Source: Corticium candelabrum (Eukaryota > Porifera > Homoscleromorpha > Homosclerophorida > Plakinidae). From it: DNA of 64,000 bases. A program made the translations under genes and the position numbers. The stretch spans positions 882,001 through 946,000 of the forward strand of contig NC_085105.1 of NCBI RefSeq assembly GCF_963422355.1, read 5' to 3'. Position 1 is the first letter of the stretch; every line of letters begins with the position of its first letter. The notes beneath the pieces were generated by a model. It had not been told where the DNA came from. It saw only the letters and a program-made list of their open reading frames with translations, and made no database searches. Of the stretch, positions 32,758 to 45,059 are shown piece after piece.

Positions 32758-35700
32758 ATGGCACACGTTGCTGTCGTTGTAATTGCTTTGCTCTGTGCTG
32801 TTCGTACGAACGAAAGCTCAACTTTGGATTGTCTGGATACGTGTCATCGCTCTCCGGTACGTTGGTATACGTATTTGAGTGCTCATACATTTGTTGGGGG
32901 GCAGAGAAACTGTAGACATCACGTCGGGCTTACAACACACAGTCGAGGCAGAAATCCTAGTGTAGTTCTGTACGGTTTGACGACGAATGTGCCACGTATC
33001 TATATCATTACGAGATCGTTTTGTGCATGAACTCTAACAGGAAGTACCTGTACACTGTCCAGTAAATTACGTAGAGGTGGGACGTTCCTTGTACTTTCGC
33101 GGCTTCCATGTTGTTCACAGATCGAAGATCATCGATATCGATCGTTGGAATTCGTGTTCAATTGTTCTACCAACTGTCGTAAGGATTTTTACGCAATTGA
33201 CCGTGTTAATTGTTTTCATCTCCGTGTTTTTTTTCGATTTCTCTTACATTGTGTGTAGCGTGCTCTGCTATCAACATTGTGCATGTGTCCTACGTTGAGG
33301 ACGGTCCTACAACGGTAAACGTTTCGTGGACAAGAAATGAGTACGCCACAGACGATGAATCAGTGGTGGTGGAATTGGAAAACAAGACGTACGGAAAACG
33401 TTGTAGACCTCAAGATAAGGTATACGTGCACGTGCAGTACATTGTTGTACTAGCAACTGCTGTAATAACAGCGAAATCGACAACCTGACGTTAACCAACG
33501 TTTTTATCTGTCCTAGCTGTGAAAAAAGCATACAGGAAAGAATGTCCGGTGGTAACTATTTTTCCACTGGCACGTATAGAGTTCTAGACTCTTAGATTTG
33601 ACCTATAGCCTATGAGACATCAATTTCAATTTCTAGGGTAAAGATTGTGCTGCTATGTCTTGTTTTGTATGCCAGATTTCCCAGGAAAGAAATAGTCTGC
33701 TGAAAGTTTTATCAATGAATAAAATGATCAATGGACGGAAGTCCGTGTTGCTGCTGATCGCCTAAACATTGAATGTTGTTTATCTACACACGAGTTCCAA
33801 TGCTGTTTTGTCTGTACTTGTACAATGTGTAGCTCATGATTTATGATGGTATTGAGAGACACTTGTCTGCATGTCAGCAAATTCAAGGTATTATAGATAG
33901 TCTTTATTACTTCTCTGTATCTGAGAAACGTAGGGATGTTTCTGGAACTATAAACATCATTAGCTCCATCATTAGCTCCATCACATGGGCAAATGTTTGT
34001 TGTGGCTAGTTGCTCATTCCCTTTCCTGCATTGATTTTAAATTTCTGCATTCTAGCAAACAACTGAGAAAGAGAGAGAAAAGGTACTGCTGTATATGATA
34101 TGACAGAAATGGGGTTGGAAGAAATACTGAAAGTCATAGCTAGGTTACATCATTTTACATGAGGGAATATAATATGTTGCTCTCTTACCAGGATGCAAGG
34201 TAACCATCAGTTTATGCCCACAACTCTTAGCAGTTTGAGTTGTGTGGACTCCAGTTGCAGTGGTACCTGTACAGTATGTGGCATAACTATGGGAAGACGG
34301 GGGACATAGGCCATCCCAAAATTTGTCTGATGCTGCACAGTACGTTCCTTTTGCTGGTTTTTCTATGTCAATGTTTGTCTTCTCTGTATTTGTGGCTTTG
34401 ATCTGTACATCCAGGGTTTTCTTTATTAATCATGGGTGTTACTATAGCAGTGTGGCTTCTTCACATGCAGCTACAGTAGCTTGTGACATACATTTGAATA
34501 GTCAATCACCCATTTCATTTGAAGTGGAAATTCTACTAATCTACTCATTTCTGAAAGAAAGACTGACCTTAATTTTACCTATCACATTATTAGTTTCAAA
34601 TGCAATGACTAAATTGTCAAGTGGTGCCCGCAGTTCTATTTGTAGTGAGTATATATAGCCAACATGTATCAATGGCATGAAGCTTAATATTTACTTGGTT
34701 TCGTGTTTGATTTGCAGCATACTTGGTGCGAGGTAACTGGCCAGTTTTATAATCAAGTGAGCCAACTGTGGGTAAGATTCTATTGCATCATAGTTTAGCA
34801 ATAACAGTGGCTGTCTCTTTGCTTACACTTGTGGTACTACTTCTTTGCAGCTCGACGTCGATTGGCAAGATGAAAAGCAAAATCAAGAGTGCAATTTTTT
34901 GCATAAGCAAAAGCCAGTAACCATTGACACAAGAATAGTCCTTTCTTCAACTTCTCAGCCTTCTGTTCGATCAACAATCCCTTCACCATCTAGCACAGTG
35001 ACACCGTCATCACTACTCTTAAACACTCGTTCACATGCAAGCAGCACCTTTTGGTCCACATTGTTCACATCATTTGAATCTGATGTTATGCATTCAGAAA
35101 GACAACCAACCACTCCTCAGAGTGCTAATGGACTCAATGTTATGATGTTGCCTTATGCAGTCCTGGGTGTATTAGGTGTGGTAGGTATGTTCATAATTAT
35201 CTTCCTGATCATCAGATATCACCGCCACAAACTTGATTCATTGAAAGATGTCAAAGTCATGAAGGCTAACAGTACTCCGTCTTGTCAATATGGTCCAGTC
35301 TCGCCAGGGCTGAAAGAAACCTCAAGAGAAAACGACAAGGCAGATAATGTTATTCAGAAGCAGTTTGTTGCTTGGGTAGAGCCACCATGTAGAAAGGTTT
35401 GGCTCAGTTTCCCTACCCAGCAGGAATCAACCAGAAGAACAGTTCAGTGTTTGGCTGAGACATTAACTGATGCAGGAATAAGATGCTTATCTGCTCTTCA
35501 GTGCCATACTGACATTGCAATGAATACTTATGAAAGGGTCCACATACTGATGAAATCTACTGACTTAATATTATGTTGTTGCAATGAAGACTACAAGTCT
35601 CTGTGGATGAAAACTGAGAGCAGTTCACGTGATAAAGATCCAGACTCGGTTTTCTATCATGAATGTATTCACATCAACAAGGAACTCAAAACACAACAGT

Positions 35701-35945
35701 ACAAGCATCTTGTTATTGTTCTGTTGCAAGGTGCATCTCCTGATTGTATTCCTGATTGTCTACAGGCAACACTACCCTACAGATTTCCTAATGAGAGGGG
35801 TCAATTTGACCTTATACATCGAATTCAAGGCTCTGAACCTAATTCACTACAAAAGGCTGCCCCCTTGCCAATTCGAGACAAGCCATGGAAGTCAAGTGAT
35901 GATGATATATGTCATCTCGACAAAGTTAAAGAAAGTGAGCTATAG
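32758..35945 (+). CDS. SEFIR-domain receptor R4 (IL-17-receptor-like)
   Basis: About 488 residues in five exons: 32758-32856, 33121-33178, 33259-33419, 34718-34771 and 34851-35945. Exon 1 is a signal peptide (MAHVAVVVIALLCAV) plus CLDTC. Exon 2 has FVFNCSTNC. Exon 3 has CSAINIVHVSYV and TVNVSWTRN. Exon 4 has HTWCEVTGQFY, which aligns with DETWC of R1. The last exon is fused as in R2. It has a Ser/Thr stalk, a transmembrane helix (YAVLGVLGVVGMFIIIFLII) and a SEFIR-like domain: VWLSFPTQQEST, CHTDIA, DLILCCCNEDYKSLW, LVIVLLQGASPDCIPDC. Intron 3 is unusually long (about 1.3 kb) and holds repeat debris. R1 is its closest relative. Confidence 0.78.
34276..34320. mobile_element. Short transposon-end fragment in R4 intron
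   Basis: GTGGCATAACTATGGGA followed by a G-rich run and GGCCATCCC resembles the terminal sequence of the remnant at 26842-27260. It is probably a relic of the same family. Confidence 0.3.
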
Positions 35946-36155
35946 GGTTTTGGACAGTCAAGTCCAACTAGTGCCTATATAACATACAATGGAAATTGTG
36001 ACAAATTGCTACAAGATAGTATATTGTTAGAAGCACTGAAGCAAATGAAGAGATCTAGATATGTCTGTAGAAACTGTAATAAAATATATGCATAAAATAA
36101 AAGATTTTTAGAGACTGATCAAGGAGCCAAACACTACGCTCTACTGTCTCTCGTC

Positions 36156-36784
36156 TCATTCAAAGTCATTTTGAGTAGATATACAGCATTTTTCAGGCCC
36201 TTCTCCAGAGTTTGAGCACTCAACCTTTCCTGTGGACAGCAACTGGTGCATCTTTTCTTTCCAACAGGTAGCATTGCGTTGCACCAAAGATTTCATACCA
36301 GAAAACCTCGTCAATCTGGTGTCGCGCTTGGTCAATCCTGAGATTTTTGCTTTGCACGCATAAGCGACGGTGACCCTCGTCGAATTCCAATTCCATTGGT
36401 AGCTATCTGTTGCGTTGAACTGCAGAAAAGATACAGACGACCAGACGGCCTGGCATATTCCGCCGATTTTGTTGCAAGCGTACTTGTTACTTAGGTTTGC
36501 TTTGTAGTAGAAACCGGGAATTGTCTGTCCAGGCTTGCCGAGGTACGCTTTGCACAGTCGGAATGGGCATAGCACATTCCAAACGCCCTCGCTGCCACGT
36601 GGGTAAGCCATTCCGTCTGGTTCTTCGCATGGTAAAGACGAAGGCAGTGTAACAACCAGATATAAAGATACAAAGACGATGATAAACTTCTGGAACAATT
36701 AATACAAACAGAATTGATGCTACGTTGGTCGATCACAATTATATATTATTTTATCGTTACAAACACACTTACAGCTGACATCAT
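36156..36784 (-). CDS. IL-17-like secreted cytokine L5 (class B)
   Basis: About 181 residues. Exon 1 (36773-36784) encodes MMSA and ends in GTAAGT. Exon 2 (36156-36689) starts after TTCCAG with KFIIVFVSLYLVVTLPSS, a signal peptide. The core is LPCEEPDGMAYPRGS, NVLCPFRLCK, GQTIPGFYYKANLSNK, CNKIGGICQA and RVTVAYACKAK. This is shorter than class A at the N-terminus but shares the C-C-IPxxYYxA-C-C-VxYxC order. A C-terminal extension unique to class B follows a dibasic TKR (a possible convertase site) and holds LVQRNATCWKEK and a Cys-Cys near the end. It is paired with R5. The IL-17 link is weaker than for classes A and C. Confidence 0.65.
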
Positions 36785-37514
36785 GTAATCAATGATCGTT
36801 GAGGTCCGCCAAACTTTCTAACAACTCATCAAAGCTGCGTACAGTGCGTCTATTTATACGGTATGTATGTGCTCCCCTTGCGAAATCAGACTGCCAAGCC
36901 CATGACCTGTTATTTTCTGGGAAACCAATGGGAGGGAGAAAAATCTGAAGTTCTATTGCTCCACAATTACTGTGCATCAAAATGTAAAGGTAAAACTACT
37001 GCATATGATCGTTTCACCAAACTGACCCTAAACTCCCAAAGAGAATAGACAAGACAAGATGTTAACATCCCGAGTAACCACCGCGTAACTTCCATCGATC
37101 TTGCCTTCCCAAGAAAGATCCCTGCTCGCCATTGCCGCAAAAATCACACAGAACCATAGACATCGAAGACGAGCCGCCGAATCGCCAGTGTCCCTCTACA
37201 CACATTATATAATTATTATTACTAAGAGTATAGTGTAATACCAAAGAGCTTAACTTAAAAATGCGTATAGGTCAATCTGTCGTTGCTATATCATAGTCGC
37301 GTGTAGCCCGCTTGGAGCATTGGGCTAAGCGTCGATCTTGCTCACCGGAAATCATGCATTGCGCCATGATGGTGCAAAATTCAAAGGTGGCGTCTTCTTA
37401 TCGCACAACGTCTTCCCATAACTCTTCTCGACAGGGGATGTCCGGGCGTCTCACGAAGAAGCTCACGTGCGCGAGTCGAACGCTCTCGGGATGTGGCCGG
37501 GGGGCCTCTCCACC
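36785..37514. promoter_or_regulatory. Divergent L5/R5 intergenic region
   Basis: 730 bp between divergent start codons. A TATA-like box serves L5; none is evident for R5. No additional gene. Confidence 0.55.
36851..36858 (-). promoter_or_regulatory. TATA-like box of L5
   Basis: The minus strand reads TATAAATA about 70 bp upstream of the L5 ATG. Confidence 0.65.
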
Positions 37515-39401
37515 ATGATATCTTTAAATTCTATTCTTATTTCTATTTCAATTTTCCTTATCACAAGTGGAATGGCCATTTCGGCGATTAAAGACGCGTG
37601 CTGCAGAGAGGTAAGACAAGAAAGACTCAAAGAGCAGCCGTAGCGCTTAGGAAGGGCGTGTCCTAACAGTTTGACTTTGACCGTGTCTTCTGTTTTAGCG
37701 GAATCAAAATTCAGGGTCCAATATGACATATAGATGCACTAAACATCAAGGTTTGTCGGTATTATAAGTCTAATCGACTGTTAATCACGAGTGTTGCCTA
37801 CCTAACCGTGTCTTCATCTACACGTGTACAGTCTGTTCGTTTGTCGACAAAGTAGTGATCGCGCACAATAAATCGAATGGAAACAGGGTGAATATCAGCG
37901 TGTACTGGACGATAAGCGGTTCGGTATTCGCCAGTTCTTACGAGCAAGCTCTCGTCAACATAGAACTTCCTCAACCGAAAGCTTCATATTACCAATGCAA
38001 AACAGTAAGAAAGCGCTCGGTTGACTTTGAAACACTGCTGTTCATGTAATCGTTAATCGACCGAACAGAACCAAAATTCATGTGTAGTAGTCGATGTACC
38101 CAAAAGAATGTACTACAAAATAGAAGTAAGCTAGTGTTCTTTCAAAGTTTGCACGCTCTTGCATGCACGGACGACCTCATATATACTGCTGCGTTCTGCA
38201 GGTAATCATGGCCGTGAGTGATTCAATCGAGCAATGCTCGGGCAACGGTTATCAAAGCCTGAACCTGTCTTCTCAAATCAGTAAAATCCTAGTTTGTGTA
38301 CCACTGCAGCATATCGTACGTGTAGGACTTACTCGTTGCATGCATTCATTGTAGATGGAGATGTCGTACCAGCGGCTTGTAACCAGCTTGTTACGCCTTC
38401 ATCTACTAGACAAGCTGCAGATACGTCTGCTAACAGAGTGATGGAAACGACGACGACGACTACAACAGTCGCCACACTATCTGCAAAGTTACAATCGCCT
38501 ATGTCTAGCAGGGAACCAGTCAACAGTAAGACAACAGAAACAACAACAACAACAAAATTTGGCACTGAATTTCAGACATCAGTCCAAATATCGGTTTCTA
38601 GTGAAAAGAACGCAACCGGACTGCTCAACATAATCGTGCCATCTTCTTGTGTTGTACTAGTAATTGGGATCATCATCATCATGTTGTATACATTTCGCTC
38701 ATCTTGGTATCACCTTCTGTGCTCAAAGTGTAAGCCCTGGCATAAGGTGTCCAACCTCTCAATGAAAGAAATTCAAGTAACTCCAAGAGACGAAGCAAAG
38801 AATGGGTCAAGTGAGTTGCATATCCATTGCTTGGTTGCTTGTGTAGTCTTGTATACTGTTGTATCGATCTGTAGTAGAATCTACTAGGGGTAGAAAACAA
38901 TATCAGATGACGAATCCTCTCTCCGGAGACCGTTACGATGCTTACATATCACATCCATTCTATCCTGGCAAGAGCCATCCAACAATGGAACATATCATAA
39001 AAAAATTATGTGCTACAAAGATCGAGTGCAAGTCCGCTCTCACAATCCAGAGCACATGTCCAACCGAAAACCTCAACTCAGCTGTAGAATTCCTACAGCT
39101 GGCAAATTCAATACTCATATTCTGTGACGCAAAACAACATTTCAAGCAAGACTGGAACAAGGGATTGAAAAGGGGAATGGTGACTGGCTGTGAGAATGAG
39201 CTGTTTGGAGCAGAGATGGACGAAATAGAGCGAAGACTGAAAAACGGCCGCCTCCAGGATTTGGTCATTGTGAAAGAAGGTGAATCCGAGGATTCCATTC
39301 CAAGATCATTGCAGCAAGTACAGAGGTATAATAAAAACGATATTTGGGATATTGTGTTTGGCATCAGCACTGGACACAGTGACGAGCCCATAACTGTGTA
39401 A
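37515..39401 (+). CDS. Divergent SEFIR-like receptor R5
   Basis: About 459 residues in six exons: 37515-37610, 37699-37750, 37832-38004, 38202-38280, 38355-38810 and 38878-39401. Exon 1 is a signal peptide plus ACCRE. Exon 2 has MTYRCTKHQ. Exon 3 has VCSFVDKVVIA and NISVYWTISG. Exon 5 has a Thr-rich stalk and a transmembrane helix (VPSSCVVLVIGIIIIMLYTF). Unlike the other receptors, an intron splits the juxtamembrane part from the SEFIR-like domain (YDAYISHPFYPGKS, CKSALTIQ, SILIFCDAKQHFKQDW, LVIVKEGESEDSIP). The domain is the most divergent of the six and lacks the paired Cys of the I-V-C-C-D strand. The exon 4 boundaries are the least certain. Confidence 0.7.
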
Positions 39402-39997
39402 TCACCTGACCACGTAATAATCATTTCCATATGCAATTAAATAGTTAGTAAATGTGGCGTAGACAGTGCACAAAAGATTTGGGTGTCAAATTAACATCAA
39501 ATTGAAATAAAAGCTTCGTGCATTTTTATTAGAGAAGGCAGTACTCACCTTGTACAATGTATTTTCTGCGACAGCTTTAGTACCGTAGCTATAAAATGAA
39601 CTCATGTCACACACATAAAATTCTACATGTTCCTACACACACATTAGTGCCAAATCTAGACCTACGCGTATACACCGTCATCTAAAGTGTGTGTATCCAC
39701 ACACATTATCTAACTGTTAAAAGAAGCACATACCTACACAGCTATACATGTTACTATAATTAATTCTAGCAGTCACAGTGACAGTGGTTCCTTTGGGGGC
39801 CTCACCAAATTACTACAGTTCAAATCCAAGAACTTGCCTTTTGCAGTAACACAAGCGATTTCACCTCTCAACTAGACAACTTCGTATCTGCACTCCGCAT
39901 ATGCTCTACCTACAGTAGTAGTAGACCGAGTCACGTGTTACACGTGACGCGTGTGCACTATGTACCTCCTGATTTAGTCGCGTGTCGAGCATTTTAA

Positions 39998-39998
<1 letters not shown>
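39402..39998. other. 3' flank of R5
   Basis: About 600 bp of unique sequence with no coding signal, running up to the microsatellite. Confidence 0.55.
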
Positions 39999-40096
<98 letters not shown>

Positions 40097-40167
40097 CTCG
40101 CTCGCACGCACGCACTCGCACGCACGCACTCGCACGCACGCACGCACACGCACTCACACACACACAC
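39999..40167. repeat. CA/GCAC microsatellite, tail side of the SINE
   Basis: A CA tract turns into GCAC/TCGC units and back to CA. It abuts the 3' end of the tRNA-derived SINE and may have grown from its (TG)n tail. Confidence 0.9.
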
Positions 40168-40669
<502 letters not shown>

Positions 40670-40915
40670 CACGCCACAAGTTGCAACGACAGAACTGCAA
40701 GTCTTGTAGCTAGACTAGTCAACTCTTAAATAATTAATTACGTCGGATAGAGATGCTTCATTAATGCTGAAAATATTTATTGAAAACAACCAAATTTGTC
40801 TATTCTCATTTGTTTGCGTGTTTAGCTAAGTAAAAATGTAAAAACTAATCAAGCAGTCGAGCAATATGCTACTCTTTCTTGTCCCACTGGAACGCTATTT
40901 GTCTAGACTAGCTGT

Positions 40916-41861
40916 CTATTGCAAATATGATTTTCTTGACGTGCAACATCTTTCAGGCCCCTTTCCAGAGTTTGAACAATTAGCCTCTCCGTTGGACAGC
41001 AACTGGTGCAGCTTTTCTTTCCAGCAGGTAGCATTGCGTTGTACTAGGTCTTGCAGTCTATTCAATCGTGTCGATCTGGCACTGCGTTTCGTAAGTCGAG
41101 AGACTTTTGCTTTGCACACGTAAGACACACTAACACGGATTGTGCTCCACGTCCATTCGTCTTCCACTTCTCCTTCGGTAGTGTTGTACTGCAGAAAAGA
41201 CAGATACGACCAAGTGGCCTGGCAAAACCCGCCGATTTTGTGACAGGCGTCATCATTCGTTAGCTTCGCTTCGTAGTAAGAACTGGGAATCATCCGTCCG
41301 GGCTTGCTCGAGTACGACTTGCACAGTCGGTATTGGCACAAGACATTCCAAGTTCCGTGGCTGCCACTTGGGTACGCTAGCTCGTCTGGTTCCTCGCATG
41401 GTAACGACAGAGACAGGGTGATAGTCATACACAATAAAAAGGACGTCAAGACAGAGAAAAAATTCTGTAACACCACAACAAAAATTGAATCTAAGTCGAA
41501 TACCAGTGGCGGATTCAGGATTTAGCAAAGGACTGGTATTGTGTTGTTCTGCAGTATGAATAAAAGACTGCAGAACAACTGCAACTGATCCGCATGATGG
41601 AAGAGTTTTGCGTCTTGTCAGCGAAGTGCTGTAGTCAGGAAACACGAGTGAATGCATAGAATGATAGATAGTATACATATACACTGTGCGGCACTACTGT
41701 CAGGCTATAGCAAAAGAAAGAAGACTGCCAAATGAGGAGAGAGCTCTCCCTCCCATCTGGATCCGCCACTGATTATGTTGTTATAAGCTAATTAGTTAAG
41801 TATCTACAGTCTCATATCTATAGATATGCATACTTACAGGTGACATCATCATCATCATCAT
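40916..41861 (-). CDS. IL-17-like secreted cytokine L6 (class B), no partner receptor found
   Basis: About 185-190 residues. Exon 1 (41838-41861) is a run of ATG codons followed by TCA-CCT and GTAAGT; any of the six ATGs could start it. Exon 2 (40916-41464) begins NFFSVLTSFLLCMTITLSLS, a signal peptide. The rest parallels L5 closely: LPCEEPDELAYPSGS, NVLCQYRLCKSY, IPSSYYEAKL, CHKIGGFCQATW, RVSVSYVCKAK, a dibasic TKR, LVQRNATCWKEKLHQLLS and a Cys-Cys near the C-terminus. The single intron (about 370 bp) is enlarged by a MITE. No SEFIR receptor lies in the 1.9 kb upstream of it. Confidence 0.65.
41504..41773. mobile_element. MITE in the L6 intron
   Basis: About 270 bp bounded by inverted ends: CAGTGGCGGATTCAG on the left and, on the opposite strand at the right, CAGTGGCGGATCCAG. 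The ends resemble those of hAT-like non-autonomous elements. There is no coding capacity and no clear target duplication. Confidence 0.6.
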
Positions 41862-43753
41862 ATCAATGAAACGATATCGATCTAGTCGTGTTCTGAAACG
41901 TTGTCGGGTTTGATCGAATGCTCGTCTACATGCAGCTTATATATACCGCTGCGACGTTCTTTTCTGACGTAACTATCGTCGAAGTTCATGACTCATGATG
42001 TCATCACATGGGTAATTGAGAACATTAGGAAGATTGAAGGTGAATTCGAGGTCACGATTAAAATAGACGTCATACTCTACGCTAGAACCCCTCGGAAAGC
42101 TTTACATACGGTTGCACATTCTTACTACACATTCGTAATAGCTTGAACCCATTCCCAACTGCAAGTTTAAAAATAGCCACAACCATGGAAAACCCTTTAG
42201 CTATAATGTAACCATACAAATAATGCTTATGCAGATTACAAACGTGATGGGAGTCTTCGTAAAGTGAAGTCTACTATGCACATGCAGTCCTTCTCGTCAA
42301 ATTTGCCACGTCGCAGCAGCACACACGACGCATGTTAGAAATGCTAAACGTAGACTTGCAATGGGGCAGGTTTGCAAAGCTTGCGATTCTTTCACTTAAT
42401 AAATTAATTAATTGCTTAAGAGCTCAGAGTGCATTCGACTCGTTGTCTTTATCTATGTGCTCGTACATTGTACACACGAGCTCGCAGTGGTGAGCATGCA
42501 GAAAACACTTTCACTTCTCCACTCTATCCTTTTCCGGATTGACATACCTTTCTAGTGACGCCATCGCAAGTCATTCGACACATCAAAAAATGTCGACGAT
42601 ACATGCGGTAAACCTATGACTATACTACGTAGAATAGACAAACGCGAACTAAAATCGTTCGTGCTAATTAATTCCAAAGAAGAACGTGCCACTTGCAGTT
42701 TCCTGTACAATAGAGATGTGTGGCTGGATCGACACTCGTACTAGACTTGCGTGTCTGCCTAGGAGACTTCTAAAACGTTTTAGTAAGCCCGTTTTTTGCT
42801 GTCACAAGGCTGTCGATATGCCATTACAATATTTTGCATTTGTAACTGTAATTTTAGTCGCTCTCTTTTCTTTCAGCATCAAACTAAGACAATACAGCTA
42901 GAATACAAGTAATTTACATTTTTGAGCTAATATTTTGCAAAGACTCGAGTTGTCTAAACTACTAGTGCAATGTCTAGTCTCGAATTTGGACTTCCGTTAT
43001 GCTTAATTAATTAATTAAATTTTGTATGGTCTGCTAGGGTTCAGGTATGTCAGCCCGGAAAAGACTTTAGCTAGGACAAGTGTCCTCTACGTCAGCTCTG
43101 TCCACAACTTTTAAGAACGAAAAATAGGTAGAAAATAGATAAGATGCCGAGATGATCCATCGACGCTCGATACTACCCACGCTTTCTCTTTCCACTGTCA
43201 CGTACGACTAATTAAGCTCTACACCGATACAGAGACGAATCTCTTGCAGCGGGCACAAAAAAGGTAACTCGAGGGAAATGTTAGCCATCTAGAGTCGAAC
43301 TTCTTTATAACTGTCGTATACATGTAGTCACTAGAAATCATCGGAACGGTCAGCAAACTACCCGGATGTGTTGCTCGAATACAGCTCATTTACAACCTAC
43401 CGCATTTGTTTGTCTTCGGTATAGCGGATCCATATACTTCAACATACGGAAATTGCATCATGCCGTCTATAGCTACAAAGCTACCGCACTCACCGATCTA
43501 GCCGAGTGTCTGATGTAATTAGGTATAATGTCTAATGGACCCGAGCTCATGCAGAGACACTACTGAGAGATGCAAGGATGATGATAAAATATATTTGCGA
43601 TAAATCAGTTATTTCTATAAAATGTTAAAAATAGAGCGTTCATTGCTTGTATATATCATCGACTTCAAGACAAAAGCTACAAAAATCTAGATCACTGCAG
43701 ACGGTGCATACAGCCAAGTCACACGTATATGTCGACTATCGTCACGAAATTGA
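41862..43753. other. L6 upstream region where a receptor would be expected
   Basis: 1.9 kb on the side where other units carry a receptor. I searched for the YxC exon, the NVSW exon and the SEFIR blocks and saw none. A hydrophobic open frame at 42686-42901 (ending YFAFVTVILVALFSFSIKL) looks membrane-like but lacks family motifs. Confidence 0.5.
41936..41945 (-). promoter_or_regulatory. TATA-like box of L6
   Basis: The minus strand reads TATATATAAG about 78 bp upstream of the first ATG of L6. Confidence 0.6.
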
Positions 43754-44332
43754 CTAGTTCTGGTTATGTCTGACTCTGAAAGTCAGTTGATCGCTGTCGG
43801 CCATGCAGATGTATGACACAGCTATCTTCTTCAGCTGTTGTACGGCCGATCCGCAGTCACGGACGTATTTTCCGTCGGCACCCGTTTTGTTTCTGTAGCT
43901 CATCACTGTTCGCATCGCTTCGCAATGAGCGTTGGTAAACAGAGTCTCACACAACGGTTCGCCTTGTGACGTGTCGAGCTCGGCAACCCAATGCTGTGAA
44001 GGCAAGACATCGGGATCACACTGACATTTCAGTACGTACGGACACAAGACTCTCTCCTCTGGATCGGTGTTGATAACAAGCGAATCCCTCCAAGGATAAT
44101 AGTCGTACGCTTGACTACAGCAGAGATTTTCAGCCGGTCGGGCTTCGAGACTCCGCAAAGGGTGATCCGTACTAACTTTTCCTTCCTCATGAGATGGAGT
44201 CGGAACTGTCGTGGTAAATGGAAAGCCTAGTGCCGCTTGCAGATAGGTCAGAACGCAAATTGCCTGTAACAAAACACTACAAAAGCGATCGAGAGTTACG
44301 ACTTTGATTTCGATCACTAAAACTCACATCAT
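43754..44332 (-). CDS. IL-17-like secreted cytokine L7 (class C), no partner receptor found
   Basis: About 175 residues. The coding part of exon 1 (44328-44332) is only ATGAT before GTGAGT. Exon 2 (43754-44276) follows TTTTGTAG and completes MIVLLQAICVLTYLQAALG, a good signal peptide. The mature part has CCSQAYDYYPWRDSLV, then TDPEERVLCPYVLKCQCDPD, LPSQHWVAELDTS, LCETLFTNAHC and AVSYICMADS. The PW......DP.ER and P-S-x-x-W-x-A-E motifs are the clearest IL-17 signature in the array. L8 is its close paralogue. Confidence 0.75.
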
Positions 44333-44387
44333 CTTGTCGCTTGTCGTCTAGCTAGGTAAACTTGGTATAGAATGATAAAAACGCGAC

Positions 44388-44394
44388 ATTTATA
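44388..44394 (-). promoter_or_regulatory. TATA-like box of L7
   Basis: The minus strand reads TATAAAT about 58 bp upstream of the L7 ATG. Confidence 0.55.
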
Positions 44395-44878
44395 TTCCGT
44401 TCGGATATAATTGTGAAATGCAAACACTAACGATTTGTCTTCACAATGACGCTTGAGAAACCTCGTGTATTTTTCAGATTCTGACAAAACAGCATTTTTG
44501 CTCGAAGATAAATAAACTCTGACGACGACACCGGACATCCTAATTCTCTACACAAAAATTGGTGGAGAAAAAACGTTTTTGCTGTATTTCTCAAGTTCTC
44601 TGCGATGTTGCCGCGCGTGGCTACACTTTGAAGTGCATGGATGTTTGGGAGAACAACGAGAAAAACTCCTTTCGCACTTTCATTACCGTCAACAGTGAAT
44701 AGGACATGCGTGATTGCTCAACATCGTGCACATGATAACTACGAATGAGAGCAGTACATGTACTCACACAACTGGCCACAAGGAGTAGATTGTTAATTAA
44801 TTAAACATTCGGTTGTCGTGAGACAGCAAGTCATGATCAAGTATTCTATTTCACACGTCGATTGTTTGTTTTAACCAT

Positions 44879-45059
44879 TTAATAATAATAATAATAATTA
44901 TTATTATTATTATTATATTATTATTATTATTAATTTTTTCAATGCCTAGAACTTGAATGATATAGGACATTGAAAAAAATTAATAATAATAATAAAAAAA
45001 TTAATTATTATTATTATTAATTTTTTCAATGTCCTATATCATTCAAGTTCTAGGCATTA
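44879..45059. repeat. Long near-perfect inverted repeat (hairpin)
   Basis: Two arms of about 60 nt are reverse complements. The left arm has AATGCCTAGAACTTGAATGA followed by TATAGGACATTG. The right arm has the reverse complement ending TTCAAGTTCTAGGCATT. Between them lie ATT/AAT trinucleotide runs. It may be a palindromic MITE. Confidence 0.85.

Noticed and set aside
34323-34658. Plus-strand 111-residue frame in the R4 intron as an extra exon
   Set aside because: It lies in repeat-derived intron DNA, has no aligned counterpart in the other receptors and is not needed to keep phase.
42686-42901. Short hydrophobic plus-strand frame upstream of L6 as a possible receptor
   Set aside because: It has a membrane-like stretch but no ectodomain exon motifs and no SEFIR block nearby.
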